Shown here one piece after another: positions 17,300-26,142 of a stretch of 64,000 bases of DNA (the first letter of the stretch is position 1; each line of letters opens with the position of its first letter). Under the pieces are notes generated by a model. The model was not told where the DNA came from. It was given only the letters and a program-made list of their open reading frames with translations, and made no database searches. The position numbers and the translations under genes were made by a program. Source of the stretch: Hymenobacter sp. 15J16-1T3B (GTDB taxonomy: Bacteria; Bacteroidota; Bacteroidia; Cytophagales; Hymenobacteraceae); the NCBI RefSeq assembly GCF_020711235.1, contig NZ_JAJFAV010000007.1, forward strand, positions 62,001 through 126,000. The letters are read 5' to 3'.

Positions 17300-17734
17300 A
17301 TGCAAACCTCTACTTCTGTCTTCGGGAAACGCGTTGGCGGCCTGCTCGGGCTGCTGTTCGCGCTCCTGCTCCTCTCGGCCCCCAAAGCCCAGGCCCAGAC
17401 CTGGCTGGTCTCGACCGACCCCTTCGTGAAAATTGGGGTATCGGACAAATTCGGGCAGCTCGGCTCGTACACGGCGAAGTTTGTCGTCAACGGCAACGGC
17501 AAGGAATACTCGCTCGTGAGACAAGTGGAAAAAGGCCAGAACGGCGTCGACGTGCTGTTCCCCTCCCCGCCCACCGAGGCCGACTTCTTCCAAACCAGCG
17601 CCGGCATCGCGGCCAACGCCAACCCCGGCAGCTACACCTGGTACTGCGAAGTGGGCGGCAAGCGAGTGGCCGGCGGCCGCTTCGTGATGCCCACCGTGGC
17701 CAACGACGTGACGGTGGTAGAACGCACCCGCTAG
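17300..17734 (+). CDS. Secreted hypothetical protein
   Basis: A 144-residue protein with a clear signal peptide (hydrophobic GLLGLLFALLLLSAPKAQAQ, cleavage likely after AQA). The mature part looks like a single beta-sandwich: KFVVNGNGKEYSLVRQVEKG, then SYTWYCEVGGKRVAGGRFVM. I do not recognise the family; the shape suggests an immunoglobulin-like periplasmic protein. A TATATTTG box at 17161-17168 would fit the -7 element, but no TTTG lies at the right distance upstream. A 15-bp hairpin follows the stop. Confidence 0.7.
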   Translation: MQTSTSVFGKRVGGLLGLLFALLLLSAPKAQAQTWLVSTDPFVKIGVSDKFGQLGSYTAKFVVNGNGKEYSLVRQVEKGQNGVDVLFPSPPTEADFFQTSAGIAANANPGSYTWYCEVGGKRVAGGRFVMPTVANDVTVVERTR

Positions 17735-17759
17735 CCGTTCCCACTTCGGGTTATTCTGC

Positions 17760-17793
17760 CGGCGCCCGGCTCTGCGTGCAGAGCCGGGCGCCG
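17760..17793 (+). terminator. 15-bp hairpin
   Basis: CGGCGCCCGGCTCTG pairs perfectly with its complement across a CGTG loop, 26 bases after the stop at 17734. A short T-containing stretch (CTGTTAT) follows. Confidence 0.75.
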
Positions 17794-17854
17794 CTGTTAT
17801 CTACCAGCGACCGGGCTCGTATAGCCCAGTATTCACCAAGCATTTCCTTCCGCA

Positions 17855-18166
17855 ATGGCTAAAAAATCCTTCGCCGAACTCATCAACAGCCCCGGCATGC
17901 CCGTGCTCGTTGATTTTTACGCCGACTGGTGCGGCCCCTGCAAGGCCATGGCGCCCATTTTGCAGCAGGTCGCGGCCCAGCACCAAGGCAAGCTCAAGGT
18001 CATCAAGGTCGACGTGGACCGCAACCCGGCCGCGGCCCAGCAGTTCCGCGTGCAGGGCATCCCGACGCTGATTCTCTTCCACCAGGGCCAGCCGGTGTGG
18101 CGGCAGTCGGGGGTGGTGCCCGAGCCGCAGCTGAATCAGGTGCTGGCCGGGTACGTGGGCAAGTAG
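17855..18166 (+). CDS. trxA: Thioredoxin
   Basis: A 103-residue thioredoxin-fold protein with active site W25-C26-G27-P28-C29-K and the cis-proline motif GIPTLILF (about 68-75). The length and lack of a signal peptide indicate a cytoplasmic disulfide reductase of the classical type, reduced by thioredoxin reductase. Stand-alone gene followed by a 46-base palindromic terminator. Several paralogues are usual in Bacteroidota, so the symbol names the family rather than the one housekeeping copy. Confidence 0.93.
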   Translation: MAKKSFAELINSPGMPVLVDFYADWCGPCKAMAPILQQVAAQHQGKLKVIKVDVDRNPAAAQQFRVQGIPTLILFHQGQPVWRQSGVVPEPQLNQVLAGYVGK

Positions 18167-18222
18167 TCGTCAAGGTACGCAGCCGTGACAGGCGGCTGTT
18201 GCGGCTGATTACCCGGACTGAC

Positions 18223-18268
18223 AAACGCCCCGGCCGCCGTTACCATGGTAACGGCGGCCGGGGCGTTT
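18223..18268. terminator. 46-base perfect palindrome, terminator
   Basis: AAACGCCCCGGCCGCCGTTA and its exact complement meet in a palindromic centre (CCATGG), with TTTTA following on the plus strand. It lies between thioredoxin (plus) and the TPR gene (minus) and can stop both. Confidence 0.85.
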
Positions 18269-18327
18269 TATAAGTAACTACTTGTGAAGTAGGTAGTTTA
18301 GTTCTGATAACCAGCAACCCTCTTTCC

Positions 18328-19125
18328 TTACTGCTTAGCGTAGCGTTTTAGGCTTTGGGTGGCTTCGGGGTTGAGCTGGGTTGCTTTTTCCAGGTCCCGG
18401 CGGGCGTCCTCGGGCTTGTTGATGCTGGAGTAGCAAATGCCGCGGTACTCGTAAGCATCGGCGTAGTTGGCGTCCAGCTCAATGGCCTTGTTGAAGTCCG
18501 GAATGGCGCCCTTGAAATTATCCAGCGACATTTTGGCCAAACCGCGGCCGAAGAAGGCTTCCTTGTCCTCGGGGCGGTAGCGAAGCACCTTGCCGAAGTC
18601 GCTGATGGCGGCGTTGAACTCCTTGGTTTTCACCCGGGTTAGGCCGCGGTTGTAGAGCGCGTCGGCGTTGGTGGGCTTCAGGCGCAGGGCCATGTTGAAA
18701 TCCGTCAGGGCGTCGCGGTAGTTTTTCAGGGCGGCGTGGGCCCGGCCGCGGGTCAGGTAGGCGTCGAAGTCGCGGGGCTTGGCCTTGATGGTGGCCGAGG
18801 CGGCTTTGATGTCGGCTTTGTACTCGGCGTTGCTGCGCTTGGCGGCTACGGCCGCCGTAGCGGGCGCGGGCGGCGGGGTAGCGGTGGCCGTGCCCGGCGG
18901 GTTGGCGGCGTCGGCGGGGGCCACGGCGGCATCGGTGGCGGGCGTGGCCGGGGCGGCGCTGGCAGCCGCGGCGTCGGCGTTGGCAGCGGCCTGGGTCTCG
19001 CTGACGCGGGCCCGGGCGGCCATGCTCGGCGTCTCGTTTTCGCGGGTGGCCGAGCACTGGGCCGTCAGCAGCACGAACAGCAGGCTGGCGGCAGCAACGG
19101 GAAGGCGGGGTATAACGTGTCGCAT
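18328..19125 (-). CDS. TPR-repeat protein, probable lipoprotein
   Basis: A 265-residue protein. The N-terminus MRHVIPRLPVAAASLLFVLL leads to TAQC, a possible but atypical lipobox with Gln before the Cys. A long Ala/Pro/Thr-rich linker (about 35-95) follows. Four or more tetratricopeptide repeats lie at about 110-255, with FDAYLTRGRAHAALKNYRDA, ADALYNRGLTRVKTKEF, KEAFFGRGLAKMSLDNFKGA and ADAYEYRGICYSSINKPEDA. TPRs mediate protein-protein contacts; the low-complexity linker suggests a tethered periplasmic scaffold. The binding partner is unknown. Confidence 0.85.
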   Translation of the reverse strand: MRHVIPRLPVAAASLLFVLLTAQCSATRENETPSMAARARVSETQAAANADAAAASAAPATPATDAAVAPADAANPPGTATATPPPAPATAAVAAKRSNAEYKADIKAASATIKAKPRDFDAYLTRGRAHAALKNYRDALTDFNMALRLKPTNADALYNRGLTRVKTKEFNAAISDFGKVLRYRPEDKEAFFGRGLAKMSLDNFKGAIPDFNKAIELDANYADAYEYRGICYSSINKPEDARRDLEKATQLNPEATQSLKRYAKQ

Positions 19126-19217
19126 GGAAGTCGGAAAGGAAAAAGGCAGGAAAAGCGGCAAAACCCAACGGCGGGTTCGGGGTTGTATACGGCTGTTTCC
19201 GACTTAGGTAACGCCGA

Positions 19218-19249
19218 TTGGGGCGGTACGGCCGGGGCGGCTATCTTTG
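19218..19249 (+). promoter_or_regulatory. Promoter of the dihydrolipoyl dehydrogenase gene
   Basis: A perfect TAnnTTTG box of the Bacteroidota type (TATCTTTG, 19242-19249) lies 61 bases before the ATG. A TTG at 19218-19220, 21 bases further upstream, may be the -33 part. Confidence 0.6.
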
Positions 19250-19310
19250 CCGGCCCGGCGCCCTGGCTCCGGCCCCCATTTGCTCATTTTTTCCCCTCAG
19301 ACAGTTTACT

Positions 19311-20705
19311 ATGGCATTGCAATACGACGTAGTCGTGATTGGCTCGGGCCCCGGCGGCTACGTGGCAGCCATCCGCGCCTCCCAGCTGGGCTTCAAAGTC
19401 GGCGTGGTGGAGCGCGAATCCCTCGGCGGCATCTGCCTCAACTGGGGCTGTATCCCCACCAAAGCGCTGCTCAAATCGGCGCAGGTGTTTGATTACCTGA
19501 AGCACCCGCAGGACTACGGCCTCTCGGCCGACAACGTGGGCTACGACTTCGGGGCCGTGGTGAAGCGCAGCCGCGGCGTGGCCGACGGCATGAGCAAGGG
19601 CATCAACTTCCTGTTCAAAAAGAACAAGATCGACGCCATCATGGGCACGGCCAAGGTGCTGAAAGCCGGCGAAGTGGACGTGACCAAGGCCGACGGCGGC
19701 AAGGAAACCATCCAGGCCAAGCACATCATCCTGGCCACCGGCGCCCGCGCCCGGCAGCTGCCCAACCTGCCCATCGACGGCAAGAAAATCATCGGCTACC
19801 GCGAGGCCATGGTGCTGCCCCAGCAGCCCAAGTCGATGGTGGTGGTGGGCTCCGGCGCCATCGGCGTCGAGTTTGCCTACTTCTACGCCACCATGGGCAC
19901 CAAGGTGACCATCGTGGAGTACCTGCCGCGCATCGTGCCGGTGGAAGACGAGGAAGTGTCGAAGCAGCTGGAACGCTCGTTCAAGAAAGCCGGCATCGAC
20001 ATCCTGACCTCGGCCGAAGTGACCAAGGTGGACACCGCCGGCCAGGGCTGCAAGGTGAGCATCAAAACCGCCAAGGGCGAGCAGCAGCTGGAAGCCGACA
20101 TCGTGCTGAGCGCGGTGGGCATTCAGCCGAACCTGGAAAACATCGGTCTGGAAGAACTGGGCATCACGGTGGAGAAGGGCCGCATCAAGGTCGACGAGTA
20201 CTACCGCACCAACGTGCCCGGCGTGTACGCCATCGGCGACATCGTGCCCGGTCCGGCGCTGGCGCACGTGGCCTCGGCCGAGGGCATCACCTGCGTGGAG
20301 GCCATTGCGGGCCACCACCCCGAGCCTATCAACTACGGCAACGTGCCCGGCTGCACCTATTGCACCCCGGAAATTGCCTCGGTGGGCCTCACGGAAGAAG
20401 AAGCCAAAAAGCAGGGCTACGACATCCTGGTGGGCAAATTCCCCTTCTCGGCTTCCGGCAAGGCGTCGGCCTCGGGTGCCAAGGATGGCTTCGTGAAAGT
20501 CATCTTCGACAAGAAGTACGGCGAGTGGCTGGGCGCCCACATGATTGGCGCCGGCGTGACCGACATGATTGCCGAAGCCGTGGTGGCGCGCAAGCTCGAA
20601 ACCACCGGCCACGAAATCATCAAGGCCATCCACCCCCACCCGACCATGTCGGAAGCGGTGATGGAAGCCGCTGCCGCGGCTTACGGTGAGGTGATTCATC
20701 TGTAA
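19311..20705 (+). CDS. lpdA: Dihydrolipoyl dehydrogenase (E3)
   Basis: A 464-residue flavoprotein that reoxidises dihydrolipoamide with NAD+ in pyruvate and 2-oxoglutarate dehydrogenase complexes and glycine cleavage. FAD-binding GSGPGGYVAA is at 11-20, the redox disulfide is GGICLNWGCIPTK (about C42 and C47), NAD-binding GSGAIGVEFAYFY is near 180-192, ATGARARQLP and YAIGDIVPGPALAH are the second FAD motifs, and the C-terminal base pair HPHPTMSE is intact. The start is the ATG at 19311, since upstream codons overlap the promoter. A hairpin follows the stop. Confidence 0.96.
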   Translation: MALQYDVVVIGSGPGGYVAAIRASQLGFKVGVVERESLGGICLNWGCIPTKALLKSAQVFDYLKHPQDYGLSADNVGYDFGAVVKRSRGVADGMSKGINFLFKKNKIDAIMGTAKVLKAGEVDVTKADGGKETIQAKHIILATGARARQLPNLPIDGKKIIGYREAMVLPQQPKSMVVVGSGAIGVEFAYFYATMGTKVTIVEYLPRIVPVEDEEVSKQLERSFKKAGIDILTSAEVTKVDTAGQGCKVSIKTAKGEQQLEADIVLSAVGIQPNLENIGLEELGITVEKGRIKVDEYYRTNVPGVYAIGDIVPGPALAHVASAEGITCVEAIAGHHPEPINYGNVPGCTYCTPEIASVGLTEEEAKKQGYDILVGKFPFSASGKASASGAKDGFVKVIFDKKYGEWLGAHMIGAGVTDMIAEAVVARKLETTGHEIIKAIHPHPTMSEAVMEAAAAAYGEVIHL

Positions 20706-20727
20706 GCCGTCGGGCTGATTACGTGCC

Positions 20728-20764
20728 AAACGCCCCGCTGGAACCTGGTTCCGGCGGGGCGTTT
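20728..20764 (+). terminator. Hairpin after lpdA
   Basis: AAACGCCCCGC-T-GGAA pairs with TTCC-G-GCGGGGCGTTT around a CCTGG loop, followed by TGTTCT. It starts 23 bases after the stop. Confidence 0.8.
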
Positions 20765-20785
20765 TGTTCTATATAGTATTTGCGC

Positions 20786-21190
20786 TTAAGAAGCCGAGCA
20801 TTTGACAATCAAGGGTTCATCGTTGCTAATTACCAACACGCAATCATCTTCACCGGTAATTAAAAACTCGCGAAACCCAAGGAATTTGGATGAGAAGCCG
20901 CCCGCTTGGTCTTCCATATCCAGCCACCCGCCGCTCTCGATTTCAAACAGTGCATCGTGAGGCAACATCTTGGTTTTCCAAAGCGCCTCCCAATAATTAA
21001 GTAAGTCGCCTTCATCCAGTAACTTGAAGCCTCGGGTATGCTCAAATATTATTTCGTAATCGACGTCTTCGTTGCCGTTGCTGCGGAATTCGATGATAAG
21101 CCTCTGGCTCTTGGCGCTGTATTGAATTCCCGCTACAACTGGCCGGTTGAAGCTTGCTATAGCCGTCTGAAGAGCTTTTGCCTGAATCAT
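20786..21190 (-). CDS. Hypothetical protein
   Basis: A 134-residue acidic cytoplasmic protein (MIQAKALQTAIASFNRP). It has alternating strands (RLIIEFRSNGNE, DYEIIFEH) and a tryptophan-containing middle (NYWEALWKTKMLPHD). No signal or membrane segment. Base composition is visibly richer in A and T than the flanks, as in the unknown genes at 36-38 kb and 40-41 kb. The size and acidic character recall immunity proteins of polymorphic toxin systems, but there is no toxin nearby, so this stays a guess. Confidence 0.65.
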   Translation of the reverse strand: MIQAKALQTAIASFNRPVVAGIQYSAKSQRLIIEFRSNGNEDVDYEIIFEHTRGFKLLDEGDLLNYWEALWKTKMLPHDALFEIESGGWLDMEDQAGGFSSKFLGFREFLITGEDDCVLVISNDEPLIVKCSAS

Positions 21191-21277
21191 GAAGTTTGGG
21201 CATATGGGTATGGTTGAGCAAACCTATCCGATTTGCTCCTTGGTCGCTCCAAACCTAATGGGAGGCTACCATGCAGC

Positions 21278-21310
21278 AACGGCCCGGCAGAATAACTCTG
21301 CCGGGCCGTT
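21278..21310. terminator. 14-bp hairpin
   Basis: AACGGCCCGGCAGA and TCTGCCGGGCCGTT enclose a 5-base loop and are followed on the plus strand by TT. It lies 20 bases past the stop codon of the minus-strand gene at 21331-21984; its A tract gives a T-run on that strand weakly. Confidence 0.75.
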
Positions 21311-21330
21311 TTCCGCTTGCTGTCGGTAGC

Positions 21331-21984
21331 CTACCGCTCCCGGTTGTGGTCGTCCAGGTCGTTCCAGCCGCGGCCGTAGCGGCGGGTGTCGCGCGGTTGG
21401 TTTTGCTGGTTTCTGAACAGGCCTTCGTCGGGGCGCTGATCCGCCGGGCCGCGGCTGTTCATGCCGATGCGGCCGAGCAGGGGCTCGTCGCGTTGGCCGT
21501 GGTCGTAGTCGCCGCCGCCGTAGCCGCCGCGGAAGGGGTTGCGGTCCTGGTCGAAGCGGCGGTCGGCGAAATCGTCGTGGCCGCCGCTGTTGCCGAGGCC
21601 GCCGCGCAGGCCGTTCTGGTCGTAGCCGCGGTCTTCGTCGCCGTTGTAGCCGGCGCGGCCCTGGCCGAATTCACGGGCCACGTCGCCGTAGCCGTAGCCG
21701 GCGGCCCCGCGGCGGCGCTGGGCCTGTAGGTCCGATTCGGGGCGGCTAGCGTGGCCGAACTCTTGAGCGGCGCGGCGGTAGTCGGGGCGGCCATCCTCAG
21801 GCTGCGGGCCGCGGTGCCAGCGGTTGTCGTAAGAGCCGGGGCCGTGGTTGTAGTCGCGGAAGTCATTGGGGGCGCTGGTGCGCTCCGCTTGCTCGTCGTG
21901 GCGGTAGCGCTGGCTGTCGGCGCTGAAACGGCCGCGGCCGTACTCGTCGCGGAATTCTTCTTCGGATTGCGGGAAGTAAGCCAT
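21331..21984 (-). CDS. Gly/Arg/Asp-rich disordered protein
   Basis: A 217-residue protein of extreme composition: Gly, Arg, Asp, Gln, Tyr and Asn dominate, and it has no hydrophobic core. Short motifs recur, for example REFGQGRAGY, AAQEFGHAS, RRFDQDRNPFRGG and DRRFD. It starts MAYFPQSEEEFRDEYGRG. It has no signal peptide. It is probably intrinsically disordered, with an RG/YG character like RNA-binding or condensate-forming proteins or bacterial stress-associated proteins. The function is not known. The opposite strand carries a long Ala/Val frame that is only the shadow of the repeated codons. Confidence 0.7.
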   Translation of the reverse strand: MAYFPQSEEEFRDEYGRGRFSADSQRYRHDEQAERTSAPNDFRDYNHGPGSYDNRWHRGPQPEDGRPDYRRAAQEFGHASRPESDLQAQRRRGAAGYGYGDVAREFGQGRAGYNGDEDRGYDQNGLRGGLGNSGGHDDFADRRFDQDRNPFRGGYGGGDYDHGQRDEPLLGRIGMNSRGPADQRPDEGLFRNQQNQPRDTRRYGRGWNDLDDHNRER

Positions 21985-22124
21985 AGGTGGTGGGTTGGTT
22001 GAGGGTGGAACGGAGCTAGAATGGGCGCTGCTGGCAGCCGAGCGGGCTTTGGCCGACCTGCTGCCCGTAGCGTGGTTGCGTTTGCCAGAGCGACGCCACG
22101 TGGGCGCCGCGGGCAGTTATCCTA

Positions 22125-22448
22125 CTACAGCGGCTGCACGTCGCCGGTGTTGCTGGCGCCGGGGTCGGCGTCGCCGCGGGTATCGGGCTGAATATCGGCG
22201 GCCGAGGGGTCGGCGGCCGGGGCCGCGTCGTCGGCCGCTTGGCTTTCGGCGGTGGGCTTGTCGGCCTCAGCTTCCGGCGCGGCGGGCGGCGCCTGCCCCG
22301 CGTCGGGCACGCTGTCGGGGCGGGGCTGGTTGGTCAGCGGGGCCTTGTCGGCGCTCTGGCTGTCGGCGCTGCCCTTGGTGGGCAAGGTCGTAGCGGCGGG
22401 ATTGGGCTGGGTGGGTTGCTTGGGGTCGGGTTGCGGCGTGGGTTCCAT
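22125..22448 (-). CDS. Low-complexity acidic hypothetical protein
   Basis: A 107-residue protein from the ATG at 22448 (MEPTPQPDPKQPTQPNPA), made almost wholly of Pro, Ala, Asp, Thr, Gln and Ser. The frame stays open upstream to a TTG at 22514, and that extension reads like a hydrophobic signal or anchor (AAFLYLAAFAV), so a longer secreted form is possible. It lies divergently from the helicase gene. No function can be given. Confidence 0.45.
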   Translation of the reverse strand: MEPTPQPDPKQPTQPNPAATTLPTKGSADSQSADKAPLTNQPRPDSVPDAGQAPPAAPEAEADKPTAESQAADDAAPAADPSAADIQPDTRGDADPGASNTGDVQPL

Positions 22449-22543
22449 GACGGCAAAGGCGGCTAGGTAGAGAAAGGCGGCGCGGCCGGCGGCGCTAGTA
22501 AGTGTACGGCGCAACCGCCCGGCGGGCTGCCGGTCCGGGGCAT

Positions 22544-22573
22544 TTTGGGCCCGACCGGCACGCGGTATCTTTG
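22544..22573 (+). promoter_or_regulatory. Bacteroidota-type promoter of the SNF2 helicase gene
   Basis: TTTG (22544-22547), then 18 bases, then TATCTTTG (22566-22573): a full match to the TTTG / TAnnTTTG pattern. Transcription would start near 22580, inside the longest open frame, which favours the GTG at 22616 as the start codon. Confidence 0.75.
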
Positions 22574-22615
22574 CGGCAGCGGCCGCGCCGGCGCGCTAGT
22601 TTCGCCTCTCTGCCC

Positions 22616-25600
22616 GTGCTGTTACCGGACGACGACCCTGCTGCCCCCTTGCCGGCGCCCCACCAGCACCAGCTGCCCGGCTTGAGCGTGCCCACGCTCA
22701 CCAGCACCGTGATAGAGCTGCACAGCGCCGCCCCCCTGCCCGCCGACGCCCGCCCCCGCGCCGTTCAGCCCGAGACGCTGACGCTCGACGCGGGCGTCTT
22801 CGGCCGCCCGGTCGCGGGCCTGGGCGCGACGCCTTTTCCGCGGGTGACGGTGACGCAGTCGGCGGCGGGGCTGCGGCTGAACTGCGCCTGCGGCCAGCAG
22901 CTGCCGGGCCTGTGCGCCCACCAAGCTGAGGTGCTGCTGGCGCTGGTGCAGCGCAAGGAGCTACGTCTGTTCTTCGATGCACCCGCCCGCCACGCCTACC
23001 TGCGCCCCCTGGCCCGCGACTACGGCCTCGACCAAGCCGCCGACCTCGACGCGCACTTCGAGCTACGCTACGACGAGCGGGCCGGCCTCACGATAACGCC
23101 CCGGCAGGCGGCCTTGTACCCCGTCACGCCCGCCGCCAAGCAGGAATTGATGGCGCAGCTGCTGCCCGCGGCCCCGGCCGCGCCCACCGGGGCCGCGGGC
23201 GCCGCGCGGCTGGTGGTGCTCGGCCGCCACCGCTACTACGGGCACCTGCAGCTGCAACTGGCCGAAGCAGCCACCACGGCCGCCGGCAAGCTCAAGGGCA
23301 AGATTGCGCTGCTCAACCCGCTGGACGAAATTTGGCGCCTCGCCGACCCGGCGGCGGTGAAGTTCTACTCGGGCCTGGCCCGGCTGCAGCAGAACTACGA
23401 CGACGCCCGCTCGCCCGCCACCCTGGAGGCCCTGCGCGCCGTGGTGCACAATCCGCTGGGGCTGCCCGTCTTCGCCCACGACGCCGAGGTGGCCGAAAAG
23501 CCCAACGCCGCCTCGCTGCGCCCGGTGGAGCTGCGCCGCGTGCCGCCCGCGGTGCGCCTGGAAGTGCGGCAGCGCGACGAGTACTACGAGCTCAGCGGGC
23601 AGCTCCTGCTCCACGACCAGCCCTTCGACCTGCAGGAGCTGAGCGTAGCCTTCGAGTACTTCGTGGCCGCCCATGGCGCGTATTACCTGCTCGACGACCT
23701 CGACGTGTGGCGGGTGGTGGAGTTTTTTCAGCGCCGCAACAACACCCTGCTGATTCACCAGAGCAAGTTCGAGGAGTTTCGGGCCGACGTGCTGGCCCCG
23801 CTCGAAAACCGCCTGCACATCAGCTACCACCACGCCCGGCCCGCCACGCCCGCCCAAGCGCAGGCCAGCGGCCTCGACGCCCCGCCCGAGGCCCTGCTCT
23901 ACCTCACCGACCGCGGCGCCCACGTGGAGCTGCTGCCGGTGATGCGCTACGGCCCGCGCGAGGTGCCTATTCTGTCGCGCCAGCAGCTCTATGCTACCGA
24001 CGAGCTGGGCCGGGCCTTCGTGCTGCAGCGCGACGCGGCCGCCGAAGAGCGGGTGACGAGCGTGCTGCTGGGCCAATACCCCGATTTTGCCGCGCAGCTG
24101 GCCCAGCCCACCGAGGCGCTGCACGTGCCGCGCACCCAGTTCTTGCAGCCCGAGTGGTTTCTGCCGGCCTTCGACGAGTGGCGCCGGGCGGGCCTGACCA
24201 TCCTGGGCTTCAACGAGCTGCGCCAGAACCGCCTCAACGCCTACCGGGCCGAGGTGTCGGTGCAGGTGCACTGCGGCGAAAACAACTGGTTCGACACCGA
24301 GCTGCTGGTGCGCTTCGGGCCGCAGCAAGCCAAACTGCGCCACTTGCAAAAAGCCGTGCGCCAGCGCAGCCGCTACGTGCCGCTCGACGACGGCACCCAA
24401 GGGCTGCTGCCAGAAGAATGGGTGGCCAAGTTCAGCGCCTACTTTGCCGCCGCGGAAGTGGTCGACGAGCGGCTGCGCACGCCCAGCGTGGGCTTTGTCA
24501 ACCTGCTGGAGCTCTACGACCCGGCCGCCCTCACGGCCGCCGCCCGCGCCCGCGTGGCCCAGTACCAAGCCGCCGCGCAGGATTTCACCGGCATTGCGCC
24601 CGTGCCCGCGCCAACCGGACTGCGCGCTACCCTGCGCGAGTACCAGCTGCTGGGGCTGCACTGGCTGAGCTTCCTCGACACCTTCGGCTTCGGTGGCATC
24701 CTGGCCGACGACATGGGCCTGGGCAAGACGCTGCAGGTGCTGGCCTTGCTGCTGCACCGGCACGCCCAGGGCCACCGCGGCGCCTCGCTGGTGGTGGTGC
24801 CGACTTCCCTGCTTTTCAACTGGCAGGCGGAAGCCGCCCGTTTTGCCCCCGCGCTACGGGTGCGCACCCTGCACGGCAGCAGCCGGCCCGGCGCCGCGGC
24901 CTTCGAGGACGCGGACATCGTGCTGACCACCTACCACACGGTGCTTTCGGACATCCGCTGGCTGCGCGCGTACGCCTTCGACTACGTGGTGCTCGACGAG
25001 GCCCAGGCCGTCAAGAACCCCGATTCGCAGCGCTACAAGGCGGTGAGCCTGCTGCAAAGCCGCCGCCGCTTGGTGCTGACGGGCACGCCGGTGGAAAACC
25101 GCACCACCGACCTCTACGCGCTGCTTTCCTTCGCCTGCCCGGGGTTGCTGGGCTCCCGCCAGCACTTCCGCGACCAGTATGCCCTGCCCATCGATAAGTT
25201 CAAGGACCTGAAGCGGGCCCGGGCGCTGCAGCAGAAAATTAGCCCCTTCGTGCTGCGGCGCACCAAAAGCCAGGTGGCCGCCGAGCTGCCGGCCAAAACG
25301 GAAATGGTGCTGTACTGTGAGCTGGACGCCGAGCAGCGCCGCCTCTACGAAGCCTGCCGCCAGGACGTGCGCGCCCGCCTCATGGGCCAGCTCGAAGAGC
25401 TGCCGGGCAAGCAGGGCCTGCACCTGCTACGCGGCCTGACGCGCCTGCGCCAACTCTGCAATGCCCCCGCCCTGCTCCCCGACGAGGCCGATTACGGCCG
25501 CAGCTCGGCCAAGCTCCAAGTGCTGCTGGAAGAGCTGGAAACCCGCGCCCCGCAGCACAAAATCCTGGTGTTTTCGCAGTTTGTGGGCATGCTCGACCTC

Positions 25601-26008
25601 ATCCGCCCCGAGCTCGACGCCCGCGGCATCCGCTACGCCGTGCTCACCGGCCAGACGCGCCGCCGCGCCGAAGCCGTGCGGGCCTTCCAGGAAGACGAAT
25701 CGGTGCGGGTATTTCTCGTGAGCCTGAAAGCCGGCGGCGTGGGTCTAAACCTGACCGCGGCCGACTACGTGTACCTCGTGGACCCGTGGTGGAACCCGGC
25801 CGTGGAAAACCAGGCCATCGACCGCAGCCACCGCCTCGGCCAGACGCGCCCGGTGGTAGCCGTGCGCCTCATCTGCCCCGATACGGTGGAGGAAAAGATG
25901 ATGACCCTGCAGCAAGGCAAGCGGGAATTGGCCTACGAGCTGGTGAAAACCGACGCGGCCCTACTCAAAACCTTCAGCCGCGACGACCTGCTGACGCTGC
26001 TGAGCTGA
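22616..26008 (+). CDS. SNF2-family DEAD/DEAH-box helicase with SWIM-like zinc finger
   Basis: A 1130-residue protein if it starts at the GTG at 22616; an earlier start would lie upstream of the predicted transcription start. A SWIM-type zinc motif, LNCACGQQLPGLCAHQAEV, lies near residues 88-106. The SNF2 ATPase begins at about 660: ILADDMGLGKTLQ (Walker A near 697), VVVPTSLLFNW, VLDEAQAVKNP (near 793), LTGTPVENRTTDLYAL. The helicase C-domain follows with VFSQFVGMLDLI, LVSLKAGGVGLNLTAADYVY and DRSHRLGQTRPV. This bacterial class (SNF2 with an N-terminal SWIM) is an ATP-driven DNA translocase thought to remodel protein-DNA complexes, possibly RNA polymerase as in RapA. There is no methylase or nuclease gene nearby, so it is not part of a recognised restriction system. 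Confidence 0.92.
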   Translation: MLLPDDDPAAPLPAPHQHQLPGLSVPTLTSTVIELHSAAPLPADARPRAVQPETLTLDAGVFGRPVAGLGATPFPRVTVTQSAAGLRLNCACGQQLPGLCAHQAEVLLALVQRKELRLFFDAPARHAYLRPLARDYGLDQAADLDAHFELRYDERAGLTITPRQAALYPVTPAAKQELMAQLLPAAPAAPTGAAGAARLVVLGRHRYYGHLQLQLAEAATTAAGKLKGKIALLNPLDEIWRLADPAAVKFYSGLARLQQNYDDARSPATLEALRAVVHNPLGLPVFAHDAEVAEKPNAASLRPVELRRVPPAVRLEVRQRDEYYELSGQLLLHDQPFDLQELSVAFEYFVAAHGAYYLLDDLDVWRVVEFFQRRNNTLLIHQSKFEEFRADVLAPLENRLHISYHHARPATPAQAQASGLDAPPEALLYLTDRGAHVELLPVMRYGPREVPILSRQQLYATDELGRAFVLQRDAAAEERVTSVLLGQYPDFAAQLAQPTEALHVPRTQFLQPEWFLPAFDEWRRAGLTILGFNELRQNRLNAYRAEVSVQVHCGENNWFDTELLVRFGPQQAKLRHLQKAVRQRSRYVPLDDGTQGLLPEEWVAKFSAYFAAAEVVDERLRTPSVGFVNLLELYDPAALTAAARARVAQYQAAAQDFTGIAPVPAPTGLRATLREYQLLGLHWLSFLDTFGFGGILADDMGLGKTLQVLALLLHRHAQGHRGASLVVVPTSLLFNWQAEAARFAPALRVRTLHGSSRPGAAAFEDADIVLTTYHTVLSDIRWLRAYAFDYVVLDEAQAVKNPDSQRYKAVSLLQSRRRLVLTGTPVENRTTDLYALLSFACPGLLGSRQHFRDQYALPIDKFKDLKRARALQQKISPFVLRRTKSQVAAELPAKTEMVLYCELDAEQRRLYEACRQDVRARLMGQLEELPGKQGLHLLRGLTRLRQLCNAPALLPDEADYGRSSAKLQVLLEELETRAPQHKILVFSQFVGMLDLIRPELDARGIRYAVLTGQTRRRAEAVRAFQEDESVRVFLVSLKAGGVGLNLTAADYVYLVDPWWNPAVENQAIDRSHRLGQTRPVVAVRLICPDTVEEKMMTLQQGKRELAYELVKTDAALLKTFSRDDLLTLLS

Positions 26009-26142
26009 CGTCAGGAACATAAAAGGGCAGCGGACTTTATCCAGCATCCGCTTGCCGGAGCATCATTGCCGCTGCGCTTAGCACCCTGGCAGGTCGAGCA
26101 TAACCGAAACATCTTGCGTGTTGGCATAAAGGACAATTAGAA

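Noticed and set aside
21271-21729. Long plus-strand Ala/Val-rich frame
   Set aside because: It is the mirror of the repeated codons of the disordered minus-strand protein and has no start or domain signal of its own.
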